Of a stretch of DNA of 64,000 nt, positions 17,223 to 26,243 are shown one piece after another (within the stretch, counting starts at the first letter, position 1; every line of letters starts with the position of its first letter). A program made the translations under genes and the position numbers. The notes below the pieces were generated by a model. The model made no database searches, was not told the DNA's origin, and was given only the letters and a program-made list of their open reading frames with translations. This DNA is from Phaeobacter porticola (GTDB lineage: Bacteria; Pseudomonadota; Alphaproteobacteria; Rhodobacterales; Rhodobacteraceae), in assembly GCF_001888185.1 (NCBI RefSeq), contig NZ_CP016364.1, forward strand, positions 2,790,001 to 2,854,000, given 5' to 3'.

Positions 17223-17810
17223 CTAGTTCGTATTTGTGCCTGCCCCGGCTGTATCACCGGTTTCAAGGGCGGCATACCCTTCTGGCAGATCGATTTCGTA
17301 GAATGTGTACGACAGCGTGATCGTATGCACGTACTTTCCGTCCCGATCCTCGACAATTTCCGGATCGACAAAAAAGGTCACAGGCATTTCCACCCGCTCC
17401 CCCGGTTGCAACACCTGCTCCTCAAAACAGAAACAGGCAATTTTCTCAAAGAACGCCCCGGCAGAATAGGGCGTCACGTTATAGGACGCCTGACCCGCAA
17501 CGGGGCGGTCGGTGGGGTTGTAGGCCTCGTAGAAGGCCAGACCCGTCTCGCCGATCTTGATCTCCATCTCGCGCTCCACCGGGGTGAACTCCCACGGCAT
17601 GTCGCGTTCTTTGGAGGCGTCAAAGCGCACGGTGATGGTTTGATCCAGAACCGTGTCGGATCCCTTGTCGGCAACGCCCGTCACACCACCAAAGCCCGTG
17701 ACCCGGCAGAACCAGTCGTAGAATGGCACCGAGGCCCAGGCGAGCCCGCCCATCAGGACAACAACACCAACCAGCTGTACGACGGTTTTCTGTGGTCCCT
17801 GCAATGCCAT
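17223..17810 (-). CDS. ctaG: Cytochrome c oxidase assembly protein CtaG (Cox11)
   Basis: A 195-residue copper chaperone that delivers copper to the CuB site of oxidase subunit I. One N-terminal helix (LVGVVVLMGGLAWASVPFYDWFCRV) anchors a periplasmic immunoglobulin-like domain. The copper-binding CFCF motif is present (IACFCFEEQVL), and the segment FFVDPEI is conserved in Cox11. The C-terminal tail after LPEGYAAL is a low-complexity extension. Its ATG overlaps the stop of the upstream 60-residue protein by one base (TGATG type), as expected of a tight operon. Confidence 0.95.
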   Translation of the reverse strand: MALQGPQKTVVQLVGVVVLMGGLAWASVPFYDWFCRVTGFGGVTGVADKGSDTVLDQTITVRFDASKERDMPWEFTPVEREMEIKIGETGLAFYEAYNPTDRPVAGQASYNVTPYSAGAFFEKIACFCFEEQVLQPGERVEMPVTFFVDPEIVEDRDGKYVHTITLSYTFYEIDLPEGYAALETGDTAGAGTNTN

Positions 17811-17992
17811 CAGTTCTGTTCCTCGGTCTGTTCCACAGCCGCGGCAGTGTTGGGGAATTTGAACCCTGCCGATGTGACCTTGACGATTGTCAGCGCCAGA
17901 ACCAGCACCACAAAAGACCCCAGCAGAACCCCAACGCCAAGGTTGCGACCCTTCCGTCTCTGGTGCAGCTCATGCTCTTTGCGCAGGCTCAT
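17810..17992 (-). CDS. Small single-helix protein of the cta operon (CoxF-like)
   Basis: A 60-residue protein with a basic N-terminus (MSLRKEHELHQRRKGRN), one transmembrane helix (GVGVLLGSFVVLVLALTIV) and a short Glu/Gln-rich periplasmic tail. It occupies the position between ctaB and ctaG where alphaproteobacterial cta operons usually encode a small protein annotated CoxF or cytochrome oxidase assembly protein. Its stop is overlapped by ctaG and it starts one base after the ctaB stop. A role in oxidase assembly is inferred from context only. Confidence 0.8.
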   Translation of the reverse strand: MSLRKEHELHQRRKGRNLGVGVLLGSFVVLVLALTIVKVTSAGFKFPNTAAAVEQTEEQN

Positions 17993-17993
17993 A

Positions 17994-18935
17994 TTACCAG
18001 CCTCCCAATCCGTAGGGTTTCAGAACCGCCTCAGCAAGGATCGCGCCAAAATGCAGGAAGAGATACAGCAGCGACAGCTTGAAGAAGCTGCGCTCAGCCT
18101 TGAAGTTGTCGGCCTCGCTGTCGTCTTCATCGCGGCGCGAAATCTTCCACGCGCCATGCAAGAACAGCGCGTTCAGCACCAGCGCCACCATCAGATAGAT
18201 CGGGCCACCGACGCCAGAAAATGCGGTGCCGACGGCCAGCACCGCCAGAAGGCCCGTGTAGACAAGGATATGTTTGCGGGTCGAGCGGCGACCATGGGTC
18301 ACGGTCAGCATCGGCACGCCCGCATCGTCGTAGTCGGAGCGCATGAACAGCGCCAGTGCCCAGAAATGCGGCGGCGTCCACATGAACGTCAGGGCAAACA
18401 TCAGCCAGGGTTCAACCGCCATACTGCCGGTTGCGGCGATCCAGCCAATGACCGGCGGAAAGGCCCCCGCAGCACCACCAATGACGATGTTCTGCGGCGT
18501 CGCGCGTTTCAGCCACATGGTATAGACAACCACATAGAAGAAAATGGTAAAGGCCAGGAACGCCCCGGCAAACACATTGGTCGCCAGCGCCAGCATGATC
18601 ACCGACAGGCCTGACAATGCCAGCCCCAGCGACAGCGCCTCACCCGCCTCGACCTTGCCTGCGGGAATCGGACGGCCTTTGGTGCGTTTCATCACCCGGT
18701 CAATATCCGCATCCCACCACATGTTCAGTGCGCCAGAAGCGCCACCACCGATGGCAATAAACAAAATAGCGCTAAAACCAATGACCGGATGCACACCAAC
18801 CGGCGCGGCCAGCAGGCCAACCAGCGCCGTGAACACCACAAGGGACATCACACGCGGTTTGAGCAGGGCAAAGTAGTCCCCGAACTCCGCGTCCCCCTGC
18901 TGGACGGTGCTTGCGTTGATGCTTGCGTCAGTCAT
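17994..18935 (-). CDS. ctaB: Protoheme IX farnesyltransferase (heme O synthase)
   Basis: A 313-residue polytopic membrane prenyltransferase of the UbiA family that adds farnesyl to heme b, giving heme O, the precursor of heme a for the aa3 oxidase. The first Asp-rich motif is in NMWWDADIDRVMKRTKGRP, the second in RSDYDDAGVPML, and the N-terminal YFALLKPRVMSLVVFTA is typical. About nine hydrophobic segments are present. It lies between ctaC, 124 nt upstream, and the CoxF-like gene. Confidence 0.96.
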   Translation of the reverse strand: MTDASINASTVQQGDAEFGDYFALLKPRVMSLVVFTALVGLLAAPVGVHPVIGFSAILFIAIGGGASGALNMWWDADIDRVMKRTKGRPIPAGKVEAGEALSLGLALSGLSVIMLALATNVFAGAFLAFTIFFYVVVYTMWLKRATPQNIVIGGAAGAFPPVIGWIAATGSMAVEPWLMFALTFMWTPPHFWALALFMRSDYDDAGVPMLTVTHGRRSTRKHILVYTGLLAVLAVGTAFSGVGGPIYLMVALVLNALFLHGAWKISRRDEDDSEADNFKAERSFFKLSLLYLFLHFGAILAEAVLKPYGLGGW

Positions 18936-19059
18936 GGTGCACTCTTTTGATCATCAGCTGTCTTTAGCGAAAGCGGGCCCGCATCACCTGCGCGGCCCGA
19001 TCCGTTTTCACGTGATAGCTAGGTGGCCCTTGCCCAAAGGCAAGCGCCGGTCGTATCGC

Positions 19060-19974
19060 TCAGTTGGAGGCGACCTGGTAGGGCTGGGGCAGACCGGCAT
19101 ATTCTTCGATCGCGCCTTCCAGCCAGGCGTCATAGGCCTCTTGGCTGACCACTTTCACAGTGATCGGCATGTAGGCATGGTCCTTGCCGCACAGCTCGGA
19201 ACACTGACCAAAGTAGATGCCTTCCTTGTCAGCCTTGAACCACAGTTCCGCCAGACGACCAGGAACCGCGTCCTGCTTTACGCCAAAGGCCGGGATGGTC
19301 CAGGAGTGGATCACATCCGCACCGGTCACCTGCATCACGACGGTCTTGCCAACGGGCACGACAACTGACGTGGTGGTAGCAAGCAGGAATTCATCCTCAT
19401 TGAAGCCGGCATCAACCAGCTTTTTGCGCATGGCGTCGTCCAGAACAAAGGGCGTTACATCAGCATCCTCTGCACGCTCATCTTCATCTAGGGAAGCAGG
19501 ACTACCTATCAAGTAGCTGTCAAATCCAAAGCCGTGATCGACATACTCATAGCCCCAGTACCACTGGTAGCCGGTCACCTTGATGGTGATGTCACCTTCG
19601 GGGATTTCCTGCTGACGGAACAGCTCCGGCAGCGAGAAGGAGCCGATGAACACCAGAATGACAATCGGAACCACGGTCCATGCAATTTCAATCGGCGTAT
19701 TGTGGGTAAAGGAGGCCGCAGTCGGGTTTGCCCGGCGGTTGAACCGCAGGATTGCATAGAGCAGCAGCCCGGCAACGAACACACAGACGACGGTAATGAT
19801 CACCAAGATCATCCAGTCCAGAGAATGGATACCTTCGGCAAGCTCTGTCGCTGCAGGCTGAAAGCCAAGGCCGCCGTTGGTCGGCTTACCAATGGTTTCC
19901 AGACCTTCTTGCGCGATAGCTGGAAGGCTCGAAAGGCCCGAAAAAAGGCCTGAAAGCATCAAAGCGTTCTTCAT
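19060..19974 (-). CDS. ctaC: Cytochrome c oxidase subunit II
   Basis: A 304-residue subunit that receives electrons from cytochrome c at its CuA centre. It has a signal peptide (cleavage likely after LPAIA), two transmembrane helices ([20 protein letters not shown] and [22 protein letters not shown]), and a periplasmic cupredoxin domain with the CuA ligands in [12 protein letters not shown] and an upstream [11 protein letters not shown]. An Asp/Glu-rich insert ([16 protein letters not shown]) interrupts the domain. It is first in the cta run. The ~200-nt gap to the divergent tldD gene contains an FNR box that could influence either gene. Confidence 0.97.
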   Translation of the reverse strand: MKNALMLSGLFSGLSSLPAIAQEGLETIGKPTNGGLGFQPAATELAEGIHSLDWMILVIITVVCVFVAGLLLYAILRFNRRANPTAASFTHNTPIEIAWTVVPIVILVFIGSFSLPELFRQQEIPEGDITIKVTGYQWYWGYEYVDHGFGFDSYLIGSPASLDEDERAEDADVTPFVLDDAMRKKLVDAGFNEDEFLLATTTSVVVPVGKTVVMQVTGADVIHSWTIPAFGVKQDAVPGRLAELWFKADKEGIYFGQCSELCGKDHAYMPITVKVVSQEAYDAWLEGAIEEYAGLPQPYQVASN

Positions 19975-20141
19975 GTCATGTCCTGATCAGTTGATCGGTA
20001 GATCGAGTTGTTCCTGCGCCGACGTCCTATGTCGAAACTTTGATTCCACAAAACGCGCCGGACCCGTTGTCTTTGACGCTGCTAAAAATCATATTCCATC
20101 GTGCAGTTAAAGAGGAATGCTCGCGTCAAAGCGTCGCTTTC

Positions 20142-20155
20142 TTGATTTAGATCAA
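20142..20155. promoter_or_regulatory. FNR/FnrL-type box TTGATTTAGATCAA
   Basis: TTGAT-TTAG-ATCAA is a perfect match to the palindromic consensus TTGAT-N4-ATCAA of FNR-family regulators (FnrL in Rhodobacteraceae; Dnr/NnrR sites are similar). It lies 19 nt before the tldD ATG (20174) and 168 nt upstream of the divergent ctaC start. So close to tldD it would most likely repress that gene. For ctaC, placed farther upstream, it could act as an activator or repressor site under low oxygen. Confidence 0.8.
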
Positions 20156-20173
20156 AAAAACCGAGGTCAAACC

Positions 20174-21595
20174 ATGGATACCGCAGCCTTCCGCCCATTT
20201 GAAACCACCCTGCCCGAGGACGAGGCCCTGGCGGTGCTGCGTCAGGCACTGGCCGGGGCAGATGATGGAGAGATCTTTGTCGAGCGGCGCAAATCGGAGG
20301 CGCTGGTGTTCGATGACGGGCGGCTGCGCAATGCCAGCTATGATGCCGCCGAAGGATTTGGCCTGCGTGCGGTCAACGGCGAGGTCGCCGGATACGCCCA
20401 TTCCACTGATGTCTCTATCGCCGGGCTAAAACGCGCTGCTGAAACCGCGCGTTTGGCGGTCGGCGATGGCGGCGGCACCATGGCCCCGCCCCCGATCCGC
20501 ACCAATACCCGGCTTTATACCGACGACGACCCCATTGGCGCCATGCCCTTTGCCGTCAAGGTTGAAACCCTGCGCGAGATTGACGCCTTTGCCCGTGCGC
20601 AGGACTCGCGGGTCGTGCAGGTCTCGGCAATGCTGGCGGCCTCTCTGCAAGAGGTGGAGATCCTGCGCGCCGATGGCACCCGCGTGCGCGATGTGCGCCC
20701 GATGACCCGGCTGAATGTGTCGGTGATCGTCGAACGGGACGGCCGCCGCGAGGGCGGATCGGCTGGCGGTGGCGGACGTGTGGGGCTGGACGGTCTGGTG
20801 GATCCCGCTGATTGGCAGAACAAGGTCCGCGAAGCGCTGCGCATCGCCTGCGTCAACCTCGAGGCCGTGCCCGCCCCAGCCGGAGAGATGGACGTGGTGC
20901 TTGGCCCCGGCTGGCCCGGCATTCTGCTGCACGAGGCCATCGGCCACGGGTTAGAAGGCGATTTCAACCGCAAGGGGTCTTCGGCCTTTGCCGGGCTGAT
21001 GGGCCAGCAGATCGCCGCCAAAGGCGTCACGGTTCTGGACGATGGCACCATCCCGGATCGGCGCGGCTCTATCACCATTGATGACGAGGGCACGCCCAGC
21101 CAGAAAACCACCCTGATCGAGGACGGCAAACTGGTTGGATTTATGCAGGACCGTCAAAATGCCCGGCTGATGGGCGTCGCCAGCACCGGTAATGGCCGCC
21201 GCGAAAGCTATGCGCATGCGCCGATGCCGCGGATGACCAATACTTATATGCTGGGCGGTGATGCCAACCCCGATGATTTGGTTGCCTCCATCAAGGATGG
21301 CATCTGGGCCGTAGGCTTTGGGGGCGGTCAGGTTGATATCACCAACGGCAAATTTGTGTTCTCCTGCACCGAGGCCTACCGCGTGAAAGACGGCAAGGTC
21401 GGCGCGCCGGTCAAAGGTGCCACGCTGATTGGCGATGGGGCCACCGCGCTGAACAAGATCCGCGCGCTTGGCAATGACATGGCACTGGACCCCGGCATGG
21501 GCAATTGTGGCAAGCAGGGCCAGTGGGTACCTGTCGGAGTGGGACAGCCCACAGTCCTGATGGGCGGGCTGACGGTTGGTGGTTCCGCAACCTGA
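20174..21595 (+). CDS. tldD: Metalloprotease TldD
   Basis: A 473-residue member of the TldD/PmbA family. With TldE (PmbA) it forms a heterodimeric zinc protease that degrades unfolded or short peptides and, in E. coli, processes microcin B17 and affects CcdA. The zinc motif HEAIGH (H253, E254, H258) lies in LLHEAIGHGLEGDF, and the C-terminal GKQGQWVPVGVGQPTVLMG segment is diagnostic. The partner tldE is not in this window. The ATG at 20174 follows GAGG; an in-frame ATG at 20117 would translate through the FNR box. A likely terminator follows at 21660-21710. Confidence 0.95.
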   Translation: MDTAAFRPFETTLPEDEALAVLRQALAGADDGEIFVERRKSEALVFDDGRLRNASYDAAEGFGLRAVNGEVAGYAHSTDVSIAGLKRAAETARLAVGDGGGTMAPPPIRTNTRLYTDDDPIGAMPFAVKVETLREIDAFARAQDSRVVQVSAMLAASLQEVEILRADGTRVRDVRPMTRLNVSVIVERDGRREGGSAGGGGRVGLDGLVDPADWQNKVREALRIACVNLEAVPAPAGEMDVVLGPGWPGILLHEAIGHGLEGDFNRKGSSAFAGLMGQQIAAKGVTVLDDGTIPDRRGSITIDDEGTPSQKTTLIEDGKLVGFMQDRQNARLMGVASTGNGRRESYAHAPMPRMTNTYMLGGDANPDDLVASIKDGIWAVGFGGGQVDITNGKFVFSCTEAYRVKDGKVGAPVKGATLIGDGATALNKIRALGNDMALDPGMGNCGKQGQWVPVGVGQPTVLMGGLTVGGSAT

Positions 21596-21915
21596 AATCC
21601 CCTGCCACCGCCACCTGGCCACCTCGCGAAATCCGCTTGCGGGATTCGCACATCAGAATCGCCGCCGTATTGCTGCCTGAACGCTAAAGGCCCGATTCGG
21701 CGGCGTTTTTCGCTGGCTTTACGGTTTGACAGCAACCCGCCATCGGCCGCCCCTTTGCGATGATCTTTTCCCGAAAATTTAAAGCGACAATTTTTCGCTT
21801 ACGGTAGAATAAGTTAGAGTTGAGTTTGTTAAAATATTTCCTTTAATTCTTCATGTTCATTACCTGTTAACCACTCAAGCCGTAATCATAGTCTTGCAAC
21901 AAGGCGGAGCACAGG
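21596..21915. other. 320-nt intergenic region between tldD and dprA
   Basis: No gene is visible. The first ~110 nt hold a candidate tldD terminator. The middle (about 21765-21870) is strikingly A/T-rich for this genome (TAAAGCGACAATTTTTCGC then GTTAAAATATTTCC), as expected of a promoter or a bent, nucleoid-protein-bound region ahead of dprA. I could not fix a -35/-10 pair with confidence. Confidence 0.5.
21660..21710 (+). terminator. Probable terminator after tldD
   Basis: An 8-bp GC stem (CGCCGCCG at 21660-21667 and CGGCGGCG at 21698-21705) closes a 30-nt loop and is followed by TTTTT. The loop is long for a classical terminator, but the T-run and position 65 nt after the tldD stop support it. 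Confidence 0.45.
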
Positions 21916-23154
21916 ATGACCGAAGAAGCAAATTCTTCCACTCACCCCCCACTCCCACCCACCACGGAAGATACACGGATTTCCTGGCTCCGTCTTTTGC
22001 GCTCAAGACGTGTTGGCGCGGTGACGTTTCACCGTCTCCTCGCGAAATATGGATCAGCGCAGAACGCGCTATCCGCGTTGCCTGAAATGGCACGCGCCGC
22101 TGGCGTAAAAGGGTATGAAATATGCTCTGTCGATGCGGCACTCGCCGAAATCAAGGCCGCAGAAGCCGCAGGTGCGCGGCTTTTGTGCTTTGATGAGGCA
22201 GGCTACCCGCCATACTTGACTGATCTGCGTGACGCCCCGCCTATCCTGTGGACCGTGGGCGATCTGGCGCGGCTGACCCAACCCACCATCGCTATTGTGG
22301 GGGCCCGCAACGCCTCCTCGCTTGGGGTGCGGATGGCGCGTGCGCTCGCCCGTGATCTGGGCGAGGCAGGTTATACCGTGATCTCGGGCCTTGCGCGCGG
22401 CATAGATACTGCCGCCCATATGGCTGCGGTGCCCACCGGCACCTGTGCGGTCATGGCCGGAGGCGTCGATGTGATCTATCCGGCGGAAAACACGCGCCTG
22501 GCTGGCGAGATTGCCGAAAAGGGTGTGATGATTTCGGAACACCCGCCGGGACTGTCGCCACAGGCGCGCCACTTCCCCGCCCGAAACCGCATCATTGCAG
22601 GCATTGCACAGGCCGTTGTGGTGGTCGAAGGTGCCGCGAAATCAGGCTCGCTGATCACTGCGCGCGATGCGCTGGACCTGGGCCGTGATGTGATGGCGGT
22701 GCCTGGCCATCCCTTTGATGCCCGCGCCGCAGGCTGCAACATGCTGATCCGCGATGGTGCCCAGCTGGTGCGCAGCGCCCAGGATGTGATCGACGCGCTG
22801 CCCCCCATGGATCTGTCGGATCGCATCGTAGAGGACAAACAAGCCGCCTTGATGACAGCGCCTGCTCAGACGCTTGCCGATTTGCCGCCGCCACCGCCCG
22901 AACGGCGCAGCCTGCGCGACACCGCCGCGCTGCACCAGCGCATCCTCGACCGGCTTGGCCCCTCGCCCACCGCCGAAGATCAATTGATCCGAGATCTTGC
23001 GGTCACATCGCGCGATTTGTCGCCTGTACTGACCGATCTGGAGATGTCCGGCGCGGTGGCCCGCGAACCGGGCGGCCTGCTGATCCGCGGGGAATTCGCG
23101 CCCGCCTCGCCCCTATCGTCAACCATTGGGCCCGCGCCCAAAACCCTGCGCTGA
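21916..23154 (+). CDS. dprA: DNA processing protein DprA
   Basis: A 412-residue protein that binds single-stranded DNA and loads RecA during natural transformation. It has an N-terminal SAM-like helical region (~1-100), the Rossmann-like DNA_processg_A domain (about 105-310, with IAIVGARNASSLGVRMA, VISGLARGIDTAAH and VVEGAAKSGSLITAR) and a C-terminal winged-helix domain. It is longer than the minimal form because of the N-terminal extension and the Pro-rich linker near residue 320. The ATG at 21916 has GGAG upstream. topA follows after 113 nt; dprA-topA adjacency is common in bacteria. Confidence 0.93.
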   Translation: MTEEANSSTHPPLPPTTEDTRISWLRLLRSRRVGAVTFHRLLAKYGSAQNALSALPEMARAAGVKGYEICSVDAALAEIKAAEAAGARLLCFDEAGYPPYLTDLRDAPPILWTVGDLARLTQPTIAIVGARNASSLGVRMARALARDLGEAGYTVISGLARGIDTAAHMAAVPTGTCAVMAGGVDVIYPAENTRLAGEIAEKGVMISEHPPGLSPQARHFPARNRIIAGIAQAVVVVEGAAKSGSLITARDALDLGRDVMAVPGHPFDARAAGCNMLIRDGAQLVRSAQDVIDALPPMDLSDRIVEDKQAALMTAPAQTLADLPPPPPERRSLRDTAALHQRILDRLGPSPTAEDQLIRDLAVTSRDLSPVLTDLEMSGAVAREPGGLLIRGEFAPASPLSSTIGPAPKTLR

Positions 23155-23188
23155 TTGACGCAACAGCGCGCAGTCAATCGAAGCTGGA

Positions 23189-23217
23189 TTGACAATCTCC
23201 CCTTGCACCCCACATGT
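23189..23217 (+). promoter_or_regulatory. Possible sigma-70 promoter for topA
   Basis: A consensus -35 hexamer TTGACA (23189-23194) is followed after 17 nt by ACATGT (or CATGTT after 18), a weak -10. It lies in the 113-nt gap between dprA and topA. The match is good only on one side, so this is a suggestion. Confidence 0.3.
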
Positions 23218-23267
23218 TGCCCCGCCATAGAGCGCCCGCAATCCGCCCCATAGAGGTTTACGAATTT

Positions 23268-25955
23268 ATGCCCGTTGTTGTTGTAGAATCCCCAGCTAAA
23301 GCCAAGACAATCAACAAATATCTCGGCTCTGACTACACGGTTCTGGCATCCTATGGCCACGTCCGGGATTTGCCGCCCAAAGACGGTTCTGTCGACACCG
23401 AAGACGATTTTGCAATGACTTGGGAAATCGGCGCGGACAGCCGCAAACACGTTAAGGCCATCGCCGACGCGCTCAAAGACGACAACGCATTGATCCTCGC
23501 AACTGACCCTGATCGCGAAGGCGAGGCGATCAGTTGGCACCTGCAAGAGGCGCTGACCAAGCGCCGTTCGATCAAGAAGGACACCGCCGTCAGCCGCGTG
23601 ACCTTCAACGCGATTACCAAGGAAGCCGTGGCCGAGGCGATGAAGAACCCTCGCCAGGTGGACATGCCGCTGGTCGAGGCCTATCTGGCCCGTCGCGCGC
23701 TGGACTACCTTGTCGGGTTCAACCTGTCGCCGGTGTTGTGGCGCAAGCTGCCCGGCGCCCGCTCTGCCGGGCGGGTGCAATCGGTTTGCCTGCGCCTGAT
23801 CGTTGAGCGGGAACTGGAAATCGAAGCCTTCAATCCGCAGGAATACTGGTCCGTAAAGGCCAGCCTCGCGACGCCGCGCGGGCAGGAATTCGAAGCCCGT
23901 CTGACAGTATTGGGCGGCGATAAGCTGGACAAGTACAGCCTTGCCAACTCCACCGCAGCCGAACTGGCCGTTCAGGCGGTCGCCAGCCGCGATATGGTGG
24001 TGCAATCGGTTGAGGCAAAACCCGCCTCCCGCAACCCCTCCGCGCCGTTTATGACATCGACCCTGCAACAGGAAGCCAGCCGTAAATTCGGTATGGGTGC
24101 CAAGCAGTGTATGAACGCCGCACAGCGTCTCTATGAGGCCGGCTACATCACCTATATGCGAACCGACGGCATCGACATGGCGCCAGAGGCCGTCCAGGAA
24201 GCCCGCGCCGAAATCGCAAACCGCTATGGTAGCGAATACGTGCCGGGATCGCCGCGCATCTACAAGAACAAGGCCAAGAACGCACAAGAGGCGCATGAAT
24301 GTATCCGCCCCACCGAAATGGGACGCGACGCCAAAAGCCTGAAAGTCTCAGAAGATGATCAGCGCAAACTTTATGACCTGATCTGGAAACGCACCCTTGC
24401 CTGTCAGATGGAGGGTGCACGGCTGGAGCGCACCACGGTTGATATCGGATCAAATGACGGTCAGGTGGTGCTGCGCGCCACCGGTCAGGTGATGTTGTTC
24501 GACGGCTTCCTGCGGGTCTATGAAGAGGGCCGCGACGATGTTGTTGATGAAGACGACAAACGCCTGCCGCAGATCATGCAGGGTGAGGCGCTGAAATTTG
24601 CAGCGTCGCTCACCGCTCAGGCGGACAAGGCCGATGCCGGTGCCGCTATCCTGTCAGATGACAAGGCGGTTCTGGGCCTGCAACACCACACCCAGCCGCC
24701 ACCCCGCTTTACCGAGGCGACATTGGTCAAACGCATGGAAGAGCTGGGCATTGGCCGCCCTTCGACCTACGCCTCTGTGATCACCACGATTCAGGATCGC
24801 GAATATGTCCGCAAGGACAAGAACCGCCTGTTCCCCGAGGACAAAGGCCGCATCGTCACCATCTTCCTGCTGAATTTCTTCCGCACCTATGTCGGTTATG
24901 AATTCACCGCCAATCTGGAAGGCGAGCTGGATGACGTCAGCGCCGGCCAGCGCGACTACAAGGATATCCTGAGCAAGTTCTGGCGCGACTTCTCTGCCGC
25001 AATCTCTGAAACCTCCGATCTGCGCATCACCGAAGTGCTGGATGTGCTGGATGACGCCTTGGCACCGCAGCTCTACCCGCCACGCGAAGATGGGTCCGAT
25101 CCGCGCATCTGCCCCAAATGCGGTGCAGGCCAGCTGCACCTCAAGACATCGCGCACAGGCGGGTTTGTCGGCTGCGGCAACTACCCCGAATGCAACTACA
25201 CCCGCCCCATCGCGGGCGAAGGTGCCGAAGGTTATGAAAAGGTTCTGGGCGAAGACGAGGGTGACGAAATTCACCTGAAATCCGGTCGTTTCGGTCCCTA
25301 TGTGCAACGCGGCGAAGCCACGCCAGAGAACAAGAAACCGCCACGCTCCTCGCTGCCCAAGCAGGGTCGGGATTTCCTGCCGGGCTGGGGTCCGAACGAG
25401 ATTGGCCTGGAACAGGCCGTGACTCTGCTCACCCTTCCGCGTGAGGTTGGCGCCCATTCCGAAGGCGGTGTGGTCCTGGCCAATCTGGGCCGCTTTGGCC
25501 CCTATATTGCGCATCAAAAACCCGACGAGGAAAAGCCGGTTTACGTGAACCTCAAGGAAACGCTCGACGTCTTTGAGATTGGCATGAACCGTGCGGTGGA
25601 AATGCTGGCCGAGAAACGCGCCAACCCCGGTCGCGGACGCCGCGCCGCGGCCAAAGCGCTGAAAGAGCTGGGCGATCACCCCGAAAGCGGCGGCGCCATC
25701 AGCATCATGGACGGGCGTTACGGGCCTTATGTCAAATGGGAGAAGGTGAACGCCACCCTGCCCAAGGACGTTGAGCCGAAGGATGTCACGGTCGAGATGG
25801 CCGTACAGCTGATTACCGAAAAGGCTGGTAAATCCGGTGCCAAAAAGAAGGCTCCGGCAAAGAAGGCAGCCGCGAAGAAGGCTCCGGCCAAGAAAACCGC
25901 CGCGAAAAAACCCGCTGCCAAAAAGAAGGCAGAGACCAGCAGCGACGACGGCTGA
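23268..25955 (+). CDS. topA: DNA topoisomerase I
   Basis: An 895-residue type IA topoisomerase that relaxes negative supercoils. The TOPRIM domain is at the start (VVVESPAKAKTI with E7; ATDPDREGEAI near 79-89). The catalytic tyrosine is Y296 in GYITYMRTDGI. A four-cysteine zinc ribbon follows (CPKCGAGQLH to CGNYPEC), then repeats of the GRYGPYVK/GRFGPYV type, and a Lys/Ala-rich tail of about 35 residues built from AKKAPAKKAA units. Such histone H1-like tails bind DNA and are typical of alphaproteobacterial TopA. The ATG at 23268 (MPVVVVES) follows GAGG, and upstream in-frame starts would add unconserved sequence. Confidence 0.97.
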   Translation: MPVVVVESPAKAKTINKYLGSDYTVLASYGHVRDLPPKDGSVDTEDDFAMTWEIGADSRKHVKAIADALKDDNALILATDPDREGEAISWHLQEALTKRRSIKKDTAVSRVTFNAITKEAVAEAMKNPRQVDMPLVEAYLARRALDYLVGFNLSPVLWRKLPGARSAGRVQSVCLRLIVERELEIEAFNPQEYWSVKASLATPRGQEFEARLTVLGGDKLDKYSLANSTAAELAVQAVASRDMVVQSVEAKPASRNPSAPFMTSTLQQEASRKFGMGAKQCMNAAQRLYEAGYITYMRTDGIDMAPEAVQEARAEIANRYGSEYVPGSPRIYKNKAKNAQEAHECIRPTEMGRDAKSLKVSEDDQRKLYDLIWKRTLACQMEGARLERTTVDIGSNDGQVVLRATGQVMLFDGFLRVYEEGRDDVVDEDDKRLPQIMQGEALKFAASLTAQADKADAGAAILSDDKAVLGLQHHTQPPPRFTEATLVKRMEELGIGRPSTYASVITTIQDREYVRKDKNRLFPEDKGRIVTIFLLNFFRTYVGYEFTANLEGELDDVSAGQRDYKDILSKFWRDFSAAISETSDLRITEVLDVLDDALAPQLYPPREDGSDPRICPKCGAGQLHLKTSRTGGFVGCGNYPECNYTRPIAGEGAEGYEKVLGEDEGDEIHLKSGRFGPYVQRGEATPENKKPPRSSLPKQGRDFLPGWGPNEIGLEQAVTLLTLPREVGAHSEGGVVLANLGRFGPYIAHQKPDEEKPVYVNLKETLDVFEIGMNRAVEMLAEKRANPGRGRRAAAKALKELGDHPESGGAISIMDGRYGPYVKWEKVNATLPKDVEPKDVTVEMAVQLITEKAGKSGAKKKAPAKKAAAKKAPAKKTAAKKPAAKKKAETSSDDG

Positions 25956-25977
25956 CCGCTTGCTGCCTTGAATCTGT

Positions 25978-26013
25978 CGCGACGGCATTGGTCTGACACC
26001 AGTGACCGTCGCG
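25978..26013 (+). terminator. Long hairpin after topA
   Basis: Starting 23 nt after the topA stop, CGCGACGG with CATTGGT pairs with ACCAGTG and CCGTCGCG, giving about 15 bp interrupted by one bulged A around a 5-nt loop. There is no T-run, so it may be a weak terminator or an mRNA 3'-end stabiliser. Confidence 0.45.
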
Positions 26014-26243
26014 CCCGGCCTCCTGAACCCGCCCCTGAACGAAACACTCCCGCCCGGTCATCCCCGTCTTGCGACGGGTCTCGACCCGTTGGGCATGGCG
26101 CCGCTGACGCGGCGTGCTGTGTCGCCCTATCCGGCGCCCTGCGCCCCCGTCCGTAGAAATACCTGTCTTTCTCCGTATCGTTGACTCTGCCCCCGGCGGA
26201 CGTCAGAACTTTGCCAACCTGCTGATGATCATGGGAGATGGAT

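Noticed and set aside
22980-24296. A long minus-strand open frame opposite dprA and topA
   Set aside because: High-GC antisense shadow: the plus-strand frames encode clear DprA and TopA motifs, while this translation has none.
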